From a virus, in the IMG/VR virus record IMGVR_UViG_3300043331_000279, positions 1 to 58,388 of that record: a stretch of 58,388 nucleotides of DNA. One strand, given 5' to 3'. Of this stretch, positions 45,977 to 51,731 are shown one piece after another. Both the position numbers and the translations under genes were made by a program. Position 1 is the first letter of the stretch; every line of letters begins with the position of its first letter. The notes under the pieces were generated by a model that did no database searches, had not been told where the DNA came from, and saw only the letters and a list, made by a program, of their open reading frames with translations.

Positions 45977-46353
45977 GACGTGACCACCGTCCCGTCGGAG
46001 CAGACGACCGTGGTGGTGTTGTCGATGTCCCACAGGCAGTAGGCGGCGGGCTCGTCCCAGATGGGGTGGTCGGGGCCGAAGATCGGCAGGTACTTCTCGG
46101 ACGGGAGCGGCACGTAGTTCGGGCCACAGGTGAGGTTGCCCATGGTCAGGCAGTTCCACCGGGGGTCCTCCTCGGTGATGCCTGCCGCTGCCGCCTCGGC
46201 CGCGATGCACTCGGCATCGGAGCCGCAGGTGGCGGTGACCTGCGGCCGGGTGGGCGCGAGGTCCGGGTCATGGTCGATGCCGTAGACGAGACCGACGGCG
46301 GCGGTCGCTCCGAGCGCGAGCCCGAAGGTCAGGGACAGCAGTGATGTGCGCAT
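45973..46353 (-). CDS. Membrane-anchored or secreted protein, 126 aa
   Basis: N-terminal signal/anchor MRTSLLSLTFGLALGATAAV GLVYG. The mature part has four or more Cys (TCGSDAECIAAEA, WNCLTMGNLTCGPNY, YCLWDIDN, VCSDGT), which suggests disulfides outside the membrane. Controlled by the promoter at 46.47 kb with two 15-bp sites. Function unknown. Confidence 0.6.
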   Translation of the reverse strand: MRTSLLSLTFGLALGATAAVGLVYGIDHDPDLAPTRPQVTATCGSDAECIAAEAAAAGITEEDPRWNCLTMGNLTCGPNYVPLPSEKYLPIFGPDHPIWDEPAAYCLWDIDNTTTVVCSDGTVVTS

Positions 46354-46399
46354 GGTGTGGTGGGTTCCTTCTGCGTGGTGGGTTGAGGTGTATTCGGTT

Positions 46400-46414
46400 G
46401 TTATTCGGTGTAAC
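46400..46414. promoter_or_regulatory. 15-bp near-palindrome, copy 22
   Basis: GTTATTCGGTGTAAC, the second of a tandem pair downstream of the 46.47-kb promoter; 47 bp before the ATG. Confidence 0.7.
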
Positions 46415-46417
46415 CGT

Positions 46418-46432
46418 GTTACTCGGTGTAAC
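46418..46432. promoter_or_regulatory. 15-bp near-palindrome, copy 23
   Basis: GTTACTCGGTGTAAC, 18 bp centre-to-centre from copy 22 and about 35 bp downstream of the -10 box: a tandem operator arrangement. Confidence 0.75.
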
Positions 46433-46452
46433 ACAGGTCTGGCCGGGTTTTC

Positions 46453-46469
46453 ACTTGCATACTGCAAGT
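46453..46469. repeat. 17-bp inverted repeat at promoter
   Basis: ACTTGCA-TAC-TGCAAGT, 7-bp arms, overlapping the -10 and start region of the promoter at 46,467-46,495. A possible second operator type. Confidence 0.45.
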
Positions 46470-46495
46470 ATACCAGAAGATGTCCGATTTGTCCA
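46467..46495 (-). promoter_or_regulatory. Sigma70-type promoter of 126-aa gene
   Basis: On the minus strand TGGACA (46,490-46,495), 17 bp, TATACT (46,467-46,472). Drives the leftward gene at 46,353. The preceding hairpin (46,509-46,541) separates it from the upstream gene. Confidence 0.65.
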
Positions 46496-46508
46496 GTTTG
46501 TGAAAACG

Positions 46509-46541
46509 GGGGGTCGGGAGGCTGGTTACCTCCCGACCCCC
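46509..46541 (-). terminator. Hairpin after 98-aa gene
   Basis: Perfect 13-bp stem GGGGGTCGGGAGG / CCTCCCGACCCCC with a 7-nt loop, directly after the stop at 46,547; followed on the minus strand by CGTTTTCAC. Confidence 0.65.
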
Positions 46542-46546
46542 TTCGG

Positions 46547-46843
46547 TCATCGGACGACCCAGAGGACTGCCGTGCGCACGGCACCGCTCGGGTCGCGGCT
46601 CACGAGGTGCATGCTCACGCTCTCCTCGTGCGGCAGGAGGACCGGACGGTGCGAGGCGGCGAGGTGGGCGGCAACCCCCTCCAGCGTGAGCACGATGGGG
46701 AAGGTGAGGTCACGGCGGAACGCCATCCGCCATCCCCCGAACTCGTTGTGGAACGTGGCGCAGGTGTCCACGCTCCACCGGCCGTCGACCAGTTCGGGTC
46801 GGGCCTGCTCGGTGGTGCCGGTCAGGGTGAGGGTGTGGGTCAT
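46547..46843 (-). CDS. Hypothetical protein, 98 aa
   Basis: MTHTLTLTGTTEQARPELVD, TCATFHNEFGGWRMAFRRDL, LEGVAAHLAASHRPVLLPH. Compact alpha/beta; the leader has the CCACCACGAAAGAGG box. Unknown. Confidence 0.55.
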   Translation of the reverse strand: MTHTLTLTGTTEQARPELVDGRWSVDTCATFHNEFGGWRMAFRRDLTFPIVLTLEGVAAHLAASHRPVLLPHEESVSMHLVSRDPSGAVRTAVLWVVR

Positions 46844-46875
46844 GGGTGGAACCTCTTTCGTGGTGGGTTGGGTTG

Positions 46876-47133
46876 TCAGTGGGTCGGGGTGTTGTGGATG
46901 ACGACGACGCGGTCACCGCTGCCGCACGCCATGACGAGCGCGATGACCCAGCCGATCATCGTCCACCCCGTGAGGAAGTTGACGATGAACGTGCCCAGCG
47001 GGTTGTGCTTGCGGAGGAGCGCGATGACGGTGGGGATGAAGTAGGCGACGAACATGAACAGCAGCAGCAACACGCCCATGATGACGTCGGTGGTGCTGGT
47101 GGTGTCGGTGGTGGCTGTGACGAGGGTGTGCAT
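46876..47133 (-). CDS. Superinfection-immunity-type membrane protein, 85 aa
   Basis: Sequence FVAYFIPTVIALLRKHNPLG then FIVNFLTGWTMIGWVIALVMAC fits the superinfection immunity family typified by T4 Imm (YxLPtivA...N...GWt.iGWv.AL). Two membrane spans plus a Thr-rich N-terminus. Such proteins block DNA entry by related phages at the membrane. Leader has copy 24 of the 15-bp site 30 bp upstream. Confidence 0.75.
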   Translation of the reverse strand: MHTLVTATTDTTSTTDVIMGVLLLLFMFVAYFIPTVIALLRKHNPLGTFIVNFLTGWTMIGWVIALVMACGSGDRVVVIHNTPTH

Positions 47134-47162
47134 GGGTGGAGCCTTTCGTGGTGGGTTGGTTT

Positions 47163-47177
47163 GTTGCACGGTGTAAC
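47163..47177. promoter_or_regulatory. 15-bp near-palindrome, copy 24
   Basis: GTTGCACGGTGTAAC, 30 bp upstream of the Imm-like gene start and next to a hairpin. Confidence 0.7.
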
Positions 47178-47178
47178 A

Positions 47179-47210
47179 GGGGGGAGGCTGGGGCTTGCCA
47201 GCCTCCCCCC
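47179..47210 (-). terminator. Hairpin between Imm-like and 67-aa genes
   Basis: Perfect 13-bp stem GGGGGGAGGCTGG / CCAGCCTCCCCCC, 6-nt loop, directly downstream of the stop at 47,217. Confidence 0.6.
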
Positions 47211-47216
47211 GTTGCG

Positions 47217-47420
47217 TCATCGGACGCGGGTGACCACGCCGCCGACGACGTCCACCGTGGCGTACCACGTGTGACCGCCGACACCCCATGGGCCTTCCAC
47301 GGCGTCGGTGCCGTCGGTGATCGCCTCGAAGGGACCGGGCTGCCACACGGTGACGCGGTCGCCGCGCGTGACGGCCTCGCGCAGTGCCTTCTTGGTCTTG
47401 AAGTTGGGTCGGACGTACAT
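47217..47420 (-). CDS. Small protein, 67 aa
   Basis: MYVRPNFKTKKALREAVTRG, TVWQPGPFEAITDGTDAVEG and a beta-hairpin end (WYATVDVVGGVVTRV). Basic N-terminal helix. Similar short proteins occur in actinophage early regions. Two 15-bp sites lie upstream. Confidence 0.6.
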   Translation of the reverse strand: MYVRPNFKTKKALREAVTRGDRVTVWQPGPFEAITDGTDAVEGPWGVGGHTWYATVDVVGGVVTRVR

Positions 47421-47473
47421 GGGAATCTCCTGTGGTGTGGTGAGTGGTGAGGTGATGTGGTGGGAGGTGATTC

Positions 47474-47488
47474 GTTACACCGAGTAAC
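47474..47488. promoter_or_regulatory. 15-bp near-palindrome, copy 25
   Basis: GTTACACCGAGTAAC, 54 bp upstream of the 67-aa gene; exact match to copies 2 and 26. Confidence 0.75.
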
Positions 47489-47514
47489 ACATCCGCTCCG
47501 GGGGAGGGGGGAGT

Positions 47515-47529
47515 GTTACACCGAGTAAC
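47515..47529. promoter_or_regulatory. 15-bp near-palindrome, copy 26
   Basis: GTTACACCGAGTAAC, 41 bp from copy 25 (about four helical turns) and just past the T-tract of the 47.56-kb terminator. Confidence 0.75.
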
Positions 47530-47531
47530 AG

Positions 47532-47586
47532 GGGCAAAAAAAGCTGGCAGGGGGAAGGGGGGGAGGCCGTAGCCTCCCCCCCGCCC
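47532..47586 (-). terminator. Rho-independent terminator after 250-aa gene
   Basis: On the minus strand a GC-rich stem built on GGGGGGGAGGC / GCCTCCCCCCC, with outer GGCAGGG / CCCTGCC pairing, is followed by seven T (TTTTTTTG). The best classical terminator in the leftward arm. Confidence 0.75.
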
Positions 47587-47592
47587 TGCCCG

Positions 47593-48345
47593 TCAGGCGG
47601 TCTTGCCCGCCTGCGCCGGAGCCACCGCGAGCGCGTCCGCCCTAGCGTTGACCTTCGCCAGAATCCGGCGCAGTGCCGCGAGGTTGTCCGCCGTGATCCC
47701 GGTCGGGTCGACCGCGAGCGCGTCCGACAGCGCCTCCGCCGCCTTGACGACAGCGGCCATCGTCCGCGCCTTCGCCTCCGCCTCCGGCACCGGCACCTCG
47801 CCGGTCTCGCGGACCGCCTTGACGATGGACTTGCGGGCATCCGCGCGCGGGTTCGCCTTGACGATGGCGGCCGCCTGCGGGATGGACAGGGTCGACAGCC
47901 CGGTCCGCTTAGGGTCCTTCGCCTTTGCGGCCGCGACGTACTCGCGGGATGCCGCCCGCAATTCGATCAGCGCGCGGTCGCGGCTCATCATGGTCCGGGT
48001 GCGACCCTCCTTCGCCACCTCCGGTCCGAACATCATGACCGCGACGTCGCCCTGCGGCATGCCCGGGACGACACGGAGGATGGACTCGTGAACCCGCACC
48101 CGGTACAGGGTGTGAGCGTCATGCGCCGCCTTACCCTGCGTCAGAACCGCCTTCGCCTGCGACACAGCGGCATCAATCGCCTCCGTGTCACGGTACTCCC
48201 GCATGGCCAGCGCGACCGCCTCCGGCAGTGCCGCCCTGTCAGTGACCGCCTCCAGCGCCTTCAGCGCAGTGGTGCGGTCGGTGGCCTGCGCCTTGACAAT
48301 CTCGTCAAGGGTCGCGGGCACAACGGTGACGTCGGTGTTGCTCAT
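47593..48345 (-). CDS. First gene of leftward arm: alpha-helical protein, 250 aa
   Basis: MSNTDVTVVPATLDEIVKAQ, then long Ala/Glu/Lys-rich helices (ALPEAVALAMREYRDTEAID; ELRAASREYVAAAKAKD; SIPQAAAIVKANPRADARK). It has its own promoter (48.48 kb), two 15-bp sites and a strong terminator, so it is a single-gene unit transcribed at the head of the early arm. Possibly an abundant early or regulatory protein. No family recognised. Confidence 0.65.
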   Translation of the reverse strand: MSNTDVTVVPATLDEIVKAQATDRTTALKALEAVTDRAALPEAVALAMREYRDTEAIDAAVSQAKAVLTQGKAAHDAHTLYRVRVHESILRVVPGMPQGDVAVMMFGPEVAKEGRTRTMMSRDRALIELRAASREYVAAAKAKDPKRTGLSTLSIPQAAAIVKANPRADARKSIVKAVRETGEVPVPEAEAKARTMAAVVKAAEALSDALAVDPTGITADNLAALRRILAKVNARADALAVAPAQAGKTA

Positions 48346-48375
48346 TGTGGAACCTTCCCGCCCTCCCGGGTGGCT

Positions 48376-48390
48376 GTTACACGGCGTAAC
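48376..48390. promoter_or_regulatory. 15-bp near-palindrome, copy 27
   Basis: GTTACACGGCGTAAC, 31 bp upstream of the 250-aa gene start, about 90 bp downstream of its promoter. Confidence 0.75.
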
Positions 48391-48479
48391 AGCGGGTATC
48401 ACCCGTTGGGCATGACGGCGTACCGCGCGCGTGCGCGAGGCTGCCGCCTCCGAGGCCCTTCTGCCTGCCTCGTGATACG

Positions 48480-48509
48480 AGTCTAACACGGGTGACCCCC
48501 CGGTGTCTA
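48480..48509 (-). promoter_or_regulatory. Candidate leftward early promoter
   Basis: On the minus strand TAGACA (48,504-48,509), 18 bp, TAGACT (48,480-48,485). The -35 directly abuts copy 28 of the 15-bp site. It would start the leftward arm. Confidence 0.55.
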
Positions 48510-48524
48510 GTTACACGGGGAAAC
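48510..48524. promoter_or_regulatory. 15-bp near-palindrome, copy 28
   Basis: GTTACACGGGGAAAC next to the -35 of the leftward promoter, an activator- or repressor-like position. Confidence 0.7.
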
Positions 48525-48652
48525 ACGGTGTGACCTGCGTCACACGGTGAGAAAGTACCAGCTCCGCACCCCCCGGGGGAGGAAAGTTACAGCTGGAGGC
48601 CGGCTGGAGCGCATATGTGGTCTGGTGTGTGGTGGTGGTGTGGTGTCTGGTT

Positions 48653-48781
48653 TTGTGGTCCATGTTGGGCTTTGTTGTGGTCCAAAAACATGTTGTGGTC
48701 CACCTTCCACCTATTCCGTGGTACATCATGGATGACTAACCTGTGGTACAGGGATGACGCCGCACCTCATCCCGTGGACCA
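48653..48781 (+). promoter_or_regulatory. Operator cluster GTGGTCCA upstream of RHH gene
   Basis: TTGTGGTCCA occurs exactly three times (48,653; 48,675; 48,693) and a fourth core GTGGACCA, inverted, lies at 48,774-48,781 next to the RBS of the ribbon-helix-helix gene. The third copy extends to GTGGTCCAC, a 9-bp palindrome. This fits autoregulation by the RHH protein. Confidence 0.65.
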
Positions 48782-48796
48782 AGAAGGGAGTCCACC

Positions 48797-49114
48797 GTGG
48801 CCGGTCGACCACGAGGCACGCAGGCCCTCACCGAGGTATGGAAGATACGGCTCTCCCCCGCCGAGTCCGCCACGTACGAGCGCCGCAGAGGCACCTCCAC
48901 CCGCAGCGCCTACGTGCGCCGGGCACTGCGGGCCTACGCCGAACAGGACAAGGCCCCCCAGCCCGTTCCGCCGCAGCAGGTGGTGTTCACGGCCCCCGAC
49001 AAGACCCACCGCCACCGGCCCGTCCAACAGGTGGAGGACCGGTACGAGCAGGGTGTCCTCATGCGCCGCCACGTCTGCGACTGCGGGCACGACATGGGAT
49101 GGAGACGGGCATGA
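48797..49114 (+). CDS. Ribbon-helix-helix DNA-binding protein, 105 aa
   Basis: GTG start after GAAGGGAG. Residues 14-48 (VWKIRLSPAESATYERRRGT, RSAYVRRALRAYAEQ) match the Arc/CopG-type RHH fold: a beta strand, then two helices with the SxxxRxAL end. The C-terminal part has two Cys-x-Cys (HVCDCGHDMG). First gene of the rightward arm; repeated GTGGTCCA sequences upstream suggest it controls itself and possibly the switch between the arms. Confidence 0.7.
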   Translation: MAGRPRGTQALTEVWKIRLSPAESATYERRRGTSTRSAYVRRALRAYAEQDKAPQPVPPQQVVFTAPDKTHRHRPVQQVEDRYEQGVLMRRHVCDCGHDMGWRRA

Positions 49115-49233
49115 CCGACTGGCTGCTCGCCGCCCTGTTCACGGTCCTCGGGCTCGCCGCGCTGGGCCTCGCCGCCCTCCTCCTCGGCGGTGTCGTGATC
49201 TGGGTGTGGCTTCGCCGCAGGGCACCAGCATGA
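49111..49233 (+). CDS. Single-span membrane protein, 40 aa
   Basis: MTDWLLAALFTVLGLAALGL continues with another 12 hydrophobic residues, then WLRRRAPA. ATGA overlap at its start; next gene overlaps its stop. Unknown. Confidence 0.5.
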   Translation: MTDWLLAALFTVLGLAALGLAALLLGGVVIWVWLRRRAPA

Positions 49234-49322
49234 CCATCGACGAGGTCACCACCGCCATCACCTTCACGACGTTGGTGCTGGTGTTCGCGTTCATCGTCCT
49301 CTACTCGATCTGGCACCGCTGA
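49230..49322 (+). CDS. Single-span membrane protein, 30 aa
   Basis: MTIDEVTTAITFTTLVLVFA then FIVLYSIWHR: one hydrophobic helix. ATGA coupling on one side and a TGATG overlap on the other support translation. Unknown. Confidence 0.5.
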   Translation: MTIDEVTTAITFTTLVLVFAFIVLYSIWHR

Positions 49323-49423
49323 TGGACACGCGGACGTGGATCGTCATCGCGGTGCTGGTACTGGTCGCGGCCCTTTTCGTACTGCTGGACCCTGACCCGG
49401 TACGACTGGAGAAGCGGTGGTAA
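49322..49423 (+). CDS. Single-span membrane protein, 33 aa
   Basis: MDTRTWIVIAVLVLVAALFV then LLDPDPVRLEKRW. Third consecutive mini membrane protein; overlaps the next gene if that starts at GTG 49417. Confidence 0.5.
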   Translation: MDTRTWIVIAVLVLVAALFVLLDPDPVRLEKRW

Positions 49424-49425
49424 AG

Positions 49426-49626
49426 ATGGCCATCTCCGCCACCTGTCCCGTGTGTCAGGTAGACATACCGCTGCCGGTGCGGGAGAACACCCCCACCGAG
49501 GCGGGACTCAGCGTCGAGTTGGACGTCACCCTCGTCGCGGAGCACGGCAGGATGCACGTCCGCTGCACCTGTGCATGGCCGCACGGGAGGAGACTGCACG
49601 ACCCCACCTGCCCGGAGCACTCGTGA
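49426..49626 (+). CDS. Small zinc-ribbon protein, 66 aa
   Basis: MAISATCPVCQVDIPLPVRE then LVAEHGRMHVRCTCAWPHGR and PTCPEHS: CxxC plus CxC and C-E-H. GTG 49417 is an alternative start. GTGA overlap with the next gene. Unknown role. Confidence 0.55.
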   Translation: MAISATCPVCQVDIPLPVRENTPTEAGLSVELDVTLVAEHGRMHVRCTCAWPHGRRLHDPTCPEHS

Positions 49627-49814
49627 AAGCCGTCGTCGGCAGGCTGCTGCGGAACGCCGCCGACCTCATCGACCGCGAGCACGGACCCCGCGCCATGTGG
49701 CTGTCCTTCACGTTCCGCAAGGGCACCGGCCTCGTCCTGCACGAGGACGGCACCGGCTGCCACCTCTGGTACATGGCCGAGGACTACGACAAGGCATGGG
49801 AGAACTACCAGTGA
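49623..49814 (+). CDS. Small hypothetical protein, 63 aa
   Basis: GTG start (GTGA overlap). VKAVVGRLLRNAADLIDREH, then MWLSFTFRKGTGLVLHEDGT and WYMAEDYDKAWENYQ. Helix then beta hairpin; coupled to the methyltransferase by GTGA. Confidence 0.5.
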   Translation: MKAVVGRLLRNAADLIDREHGPRAMWLSFTFRKGTGLVLHEDGTGCHLWYMAEDYDKAWENYQ

Positions 49815-50758
49815 CCGTCGCCGACCTGTTCTGCGGGGCATCCGGCTGGTCCGTCGCCGCCCGGGACCTCGGGCTCGACACCATCGGGTACGACCTGTCC
49901 CCCGCCGCCGTCGCCACCAGCCGCGCCGCCGGGTTCACCGTCCGCCTCGTCGACCTCACCGACCACCACCCCGAACCCTGCGACGGCATCGTCGCGTCCC
50001 CGCCCTGCCAGCCGTTCTCCGTCGCCGGGCTCAAACACGGCCGCAACGACACCCGCAGCAGGCTCGCCCTCGCCGTCTGGCACTGGGCCAACCACTCCCA
50101 GCCCCGCTGGGTCGCCGTCGAACAGGTCGAGGGTGCCGCACCCATGGTCAACCGGCTCGCCGCCATGCTCACCACCATCGGCTACCACACCGCGCTCCGG
50201 CTCGTCGACGCCGAGACGTTCGGGGTCCCCCAGACCCGCCGCCGCATCGTGCTCATGGCCCACCGCGAACGCACCCCCGGCCAGCCACGCACCACCCACT
50301 CCCGCTACAACCGGCGCTACCCGCACCGGCTGCAACGCGGCCTGCCCCGCTGGGTCACCATGGCCGAGGCGCTGCACTGGGACGACGGCAGGCCGTGGGG
50401 ACCCGACGGCCACCCCGAGCAGCACTGGGTCAGCCACGGCGAAGAAGTCCTCGACCTGTCCCTGCCCGCCCGGCCGCCCGACGTCGACCCCGCCACCGCG
50501 TGGCTGCGCGAACGGCCCGCCACCACCGTCGTCTCCCGGTACCGCAGCGACGTCATCGCCTCCCCCGGCTGGCGCACCGGCGCACCCCGCCAGAACGCCC
50601 CCGGGTCCGTCACCGTCACGGTCGCCGAGGCCGGGGTGCTGCAAGGCTTCCCCCCGTGCTACCCGTGGCAGGGCAGCGCGCAGACGCAGTACCGTCTCGT
50701 CGGCAACGCCTTCCCCCCACCCGTCGCCAAGGCCGTCATCGAGGAGTTGCTGTGCTGA
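49811..50758 (+). CDS. DNA (cytosine-5) methyltransferase
   Basis: 315 aa from a GTG. Motif I DLFCGASGWSVAARDLGL, motif IV SPPCQPFSVAG with the catalytic Cys, motif VI region AVEQVEG (usual ENV is EQV here), motif VIII QTRRRIVLMA, and the C-terminal QGFPP...RLVGNAFPPPVA (motifs IX/X). No restriction enzyme is adjacent, so it is a solitary methyltransferase that probably protects phage DNA. The target site cannot be told from the sequence. Next gene starts within its stop region. Confidence 0.85.
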   Translation: MTVADLFCGASGWSVAARDLGLDTIGYDLSPAAVATSRAAGFTVRLVDLTDHHPEPCDGIVASPPCQPFSVAGLKHGRNDTRSRLALAVWHWANHSQPRWVAVEQVEGAAPMVNRLAAMLTTIGYHTALRLVDAETFGVPQTRRRIVLMAHRERTPGQPRTTHSRYNRRYPHRLQRGLPRWVTMAEALHWDDGRPWGPDGHPEQHWVSHGEEVLDLSLPARPPDVDPATAWLRERPATTVVSRYRSDVIASPGWRTGAPRQNAPGSVTVTVAEAGVLQGFPPCYPWQGSAQTQYRLVGNAFPPPVAKAVIEELLC

Positions 50759-51267
50759 CCGTCCGCTTCCACCCCGCGCTCGAACCGCTGATGGTCCCCA
50801 AGGACTCCATCACCCCCAACCCCGACAACCCCAACAACGGGGACGTCGACGAAATCATCGCCTCCATCCTGCGCAACGGCTGCTACCGCCCCATCTACGC
50901 GGCTGAGGACGGCACCATCCTCGCCGGGCACCACCTGTACGCCGCCCTGCTGGAACTGGGCTGCCTCATGGTCCCCGTCCTGTACGTCACCACCGACGCC
51001 GCCGGGGCGCGACGGATCATGCTCGCCGACAACCGCATCGCCGCGCTCGCCCGCACCGACGACGCGCTGCTGCTGGAACTGCTCGACATCGTCTCCGCCG
51101 AGGACCACGGCCTGTCCGGCACCGGCTACGACGAGCGCTATCTGGAGGCGCTGCGCGAACGCGCCCTCCTCGACGCCGGGACCCCGCTGCACACCGACCT
51201 GCCCGACACCGCCAGCACCGACCTCACCTGCCCCGCCTGCGGGCACACGTGGAAGGCCCGCACATGA
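50752..51267 (+). CDS. ParB-like domain protein with C-terminal zinc ribbon
   Basis: 171 aa from GTG 50752. MVPKDSITPNPDNPNNGDVD, ILRNGCYRPIYAAEDGTILAGHHLYAAL and MLADNRIAALARTDDALLLELL match the ParB/Srx N-terminal domain often linked to phage methyltransferases. No ParB central HTH is present. The last 20 residues form a ribbon (LTCPACGHTW). It probably partners the methyltransferase as a CTP- or DNA-binding accessory; partition is unlikely. Confidence 0.75.
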   Translation: MLTVRFHPALEPLMVPKDSITPNPDNPNNGDVDEIIASILRNGCYRPIYAAEDGTILAGHHLYAALLELGCLMVPVLYVTTDAAGARRIMLADNRIAALARTDDALLLELLDIVSAEDHGLSGTGYDERYLEALRERALLDAGTPLHTDLPDTASTDLTCPACGHTWKART

Positions 51268-51731
51268 CCGACACCTACGACCGCCCCTCCCGCGCCGAGG
51301 CCGCCATCGCGTTGAAGGTCTCCGGGGCCACCTACCACCAGATCGCGCGGACGCTGGAGTACGCCAACGCGGCACAGGCCCGCACCGCCGTCGAGATGGC
51401 GCTCGCCGCCACCGTCACCGAGGCCGACCGCACCCAGCAGCGGGAGATAGCCGCCCGCCGCATCGAGCGCCTCATGCTGTCGCTGTGGGGCAAGGCCACC
51501 GACGAGAAGAACGAGGAGCACCTGTCCGCCGTCCGCACCGCGCTCGCCCTCACCGACCGGCACATCCGGCTGTTCGGCCTCGACGCCCCGCAGCAGATGG
51601 TCGTCTACACCCCCGCCGGGGAGGAGATTGCGGAGTGGGTCGCGGGCATGGCCGAGCAGGTCCGGGGTGAACTGCCCGCCGAGGCCGACATCATCACCGG
51701 CAGCGTCGTGCCGGACGAGGAGTCCGCGTGA
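51264..51731 (+). CDS. Putative small terminase subunit / HTH protein
   Basis: 155 aa; ATG overlaps the ParB stop. AIALKVSGATYHQIARTLEYANAAQARTAV reads as a helix-turn-helix that would bind packaging DNA; then IERLMLSLWGKATDEKNEEHLSAV and HIRLFGLDAPQQMVVYTPAGEE. The build (HTH, helical core, C-terminal acidic tail) and position ahead of the large terminase fit a small terminase. Confidence 0.6.
   Translation: MTDTYDRPSRAEAAIALKVSGATYHQIARTLEYANAAQARTAVEMALAATVTEADRTQQREIAARRIERLMLSLWGKATDEKNEEHLSAVRTALALTDRHIRLFGLDAPQQMVVYTPAGEEIAEWVAGMAEQVRGELPAEADIITGSVVPDEESA

Larger units (their letters stand above)
48346..48796. other. Divergent control region between the two arms
   Basis: No convincing gene in 451 bp. 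It holds 15-bp sites 27 and 28, a leftward promoter, several extra partial half-sites near 48,520-48,545 (AAACACGGTGTGAC, GTCACACGGTGAG), and the GTGGTCCA operator cluster before the RHH gene. A 62-codon rightward frame at 48,547-48,735 has no support. Confidence 0.75.

Noticed and set aside
48547-48735. 62-codon rightward frame in the divergent control region
   Set aside because: GTG start without RBS, very biased composition (Gly/Val/Cys), and it overlaps the operator repeats.
50752-51267. Partition system (ParB) call
   Set aside because: Only the N-terminal ParB-like domain is present, no ParA is encoded and the partner is a methyltransferase.
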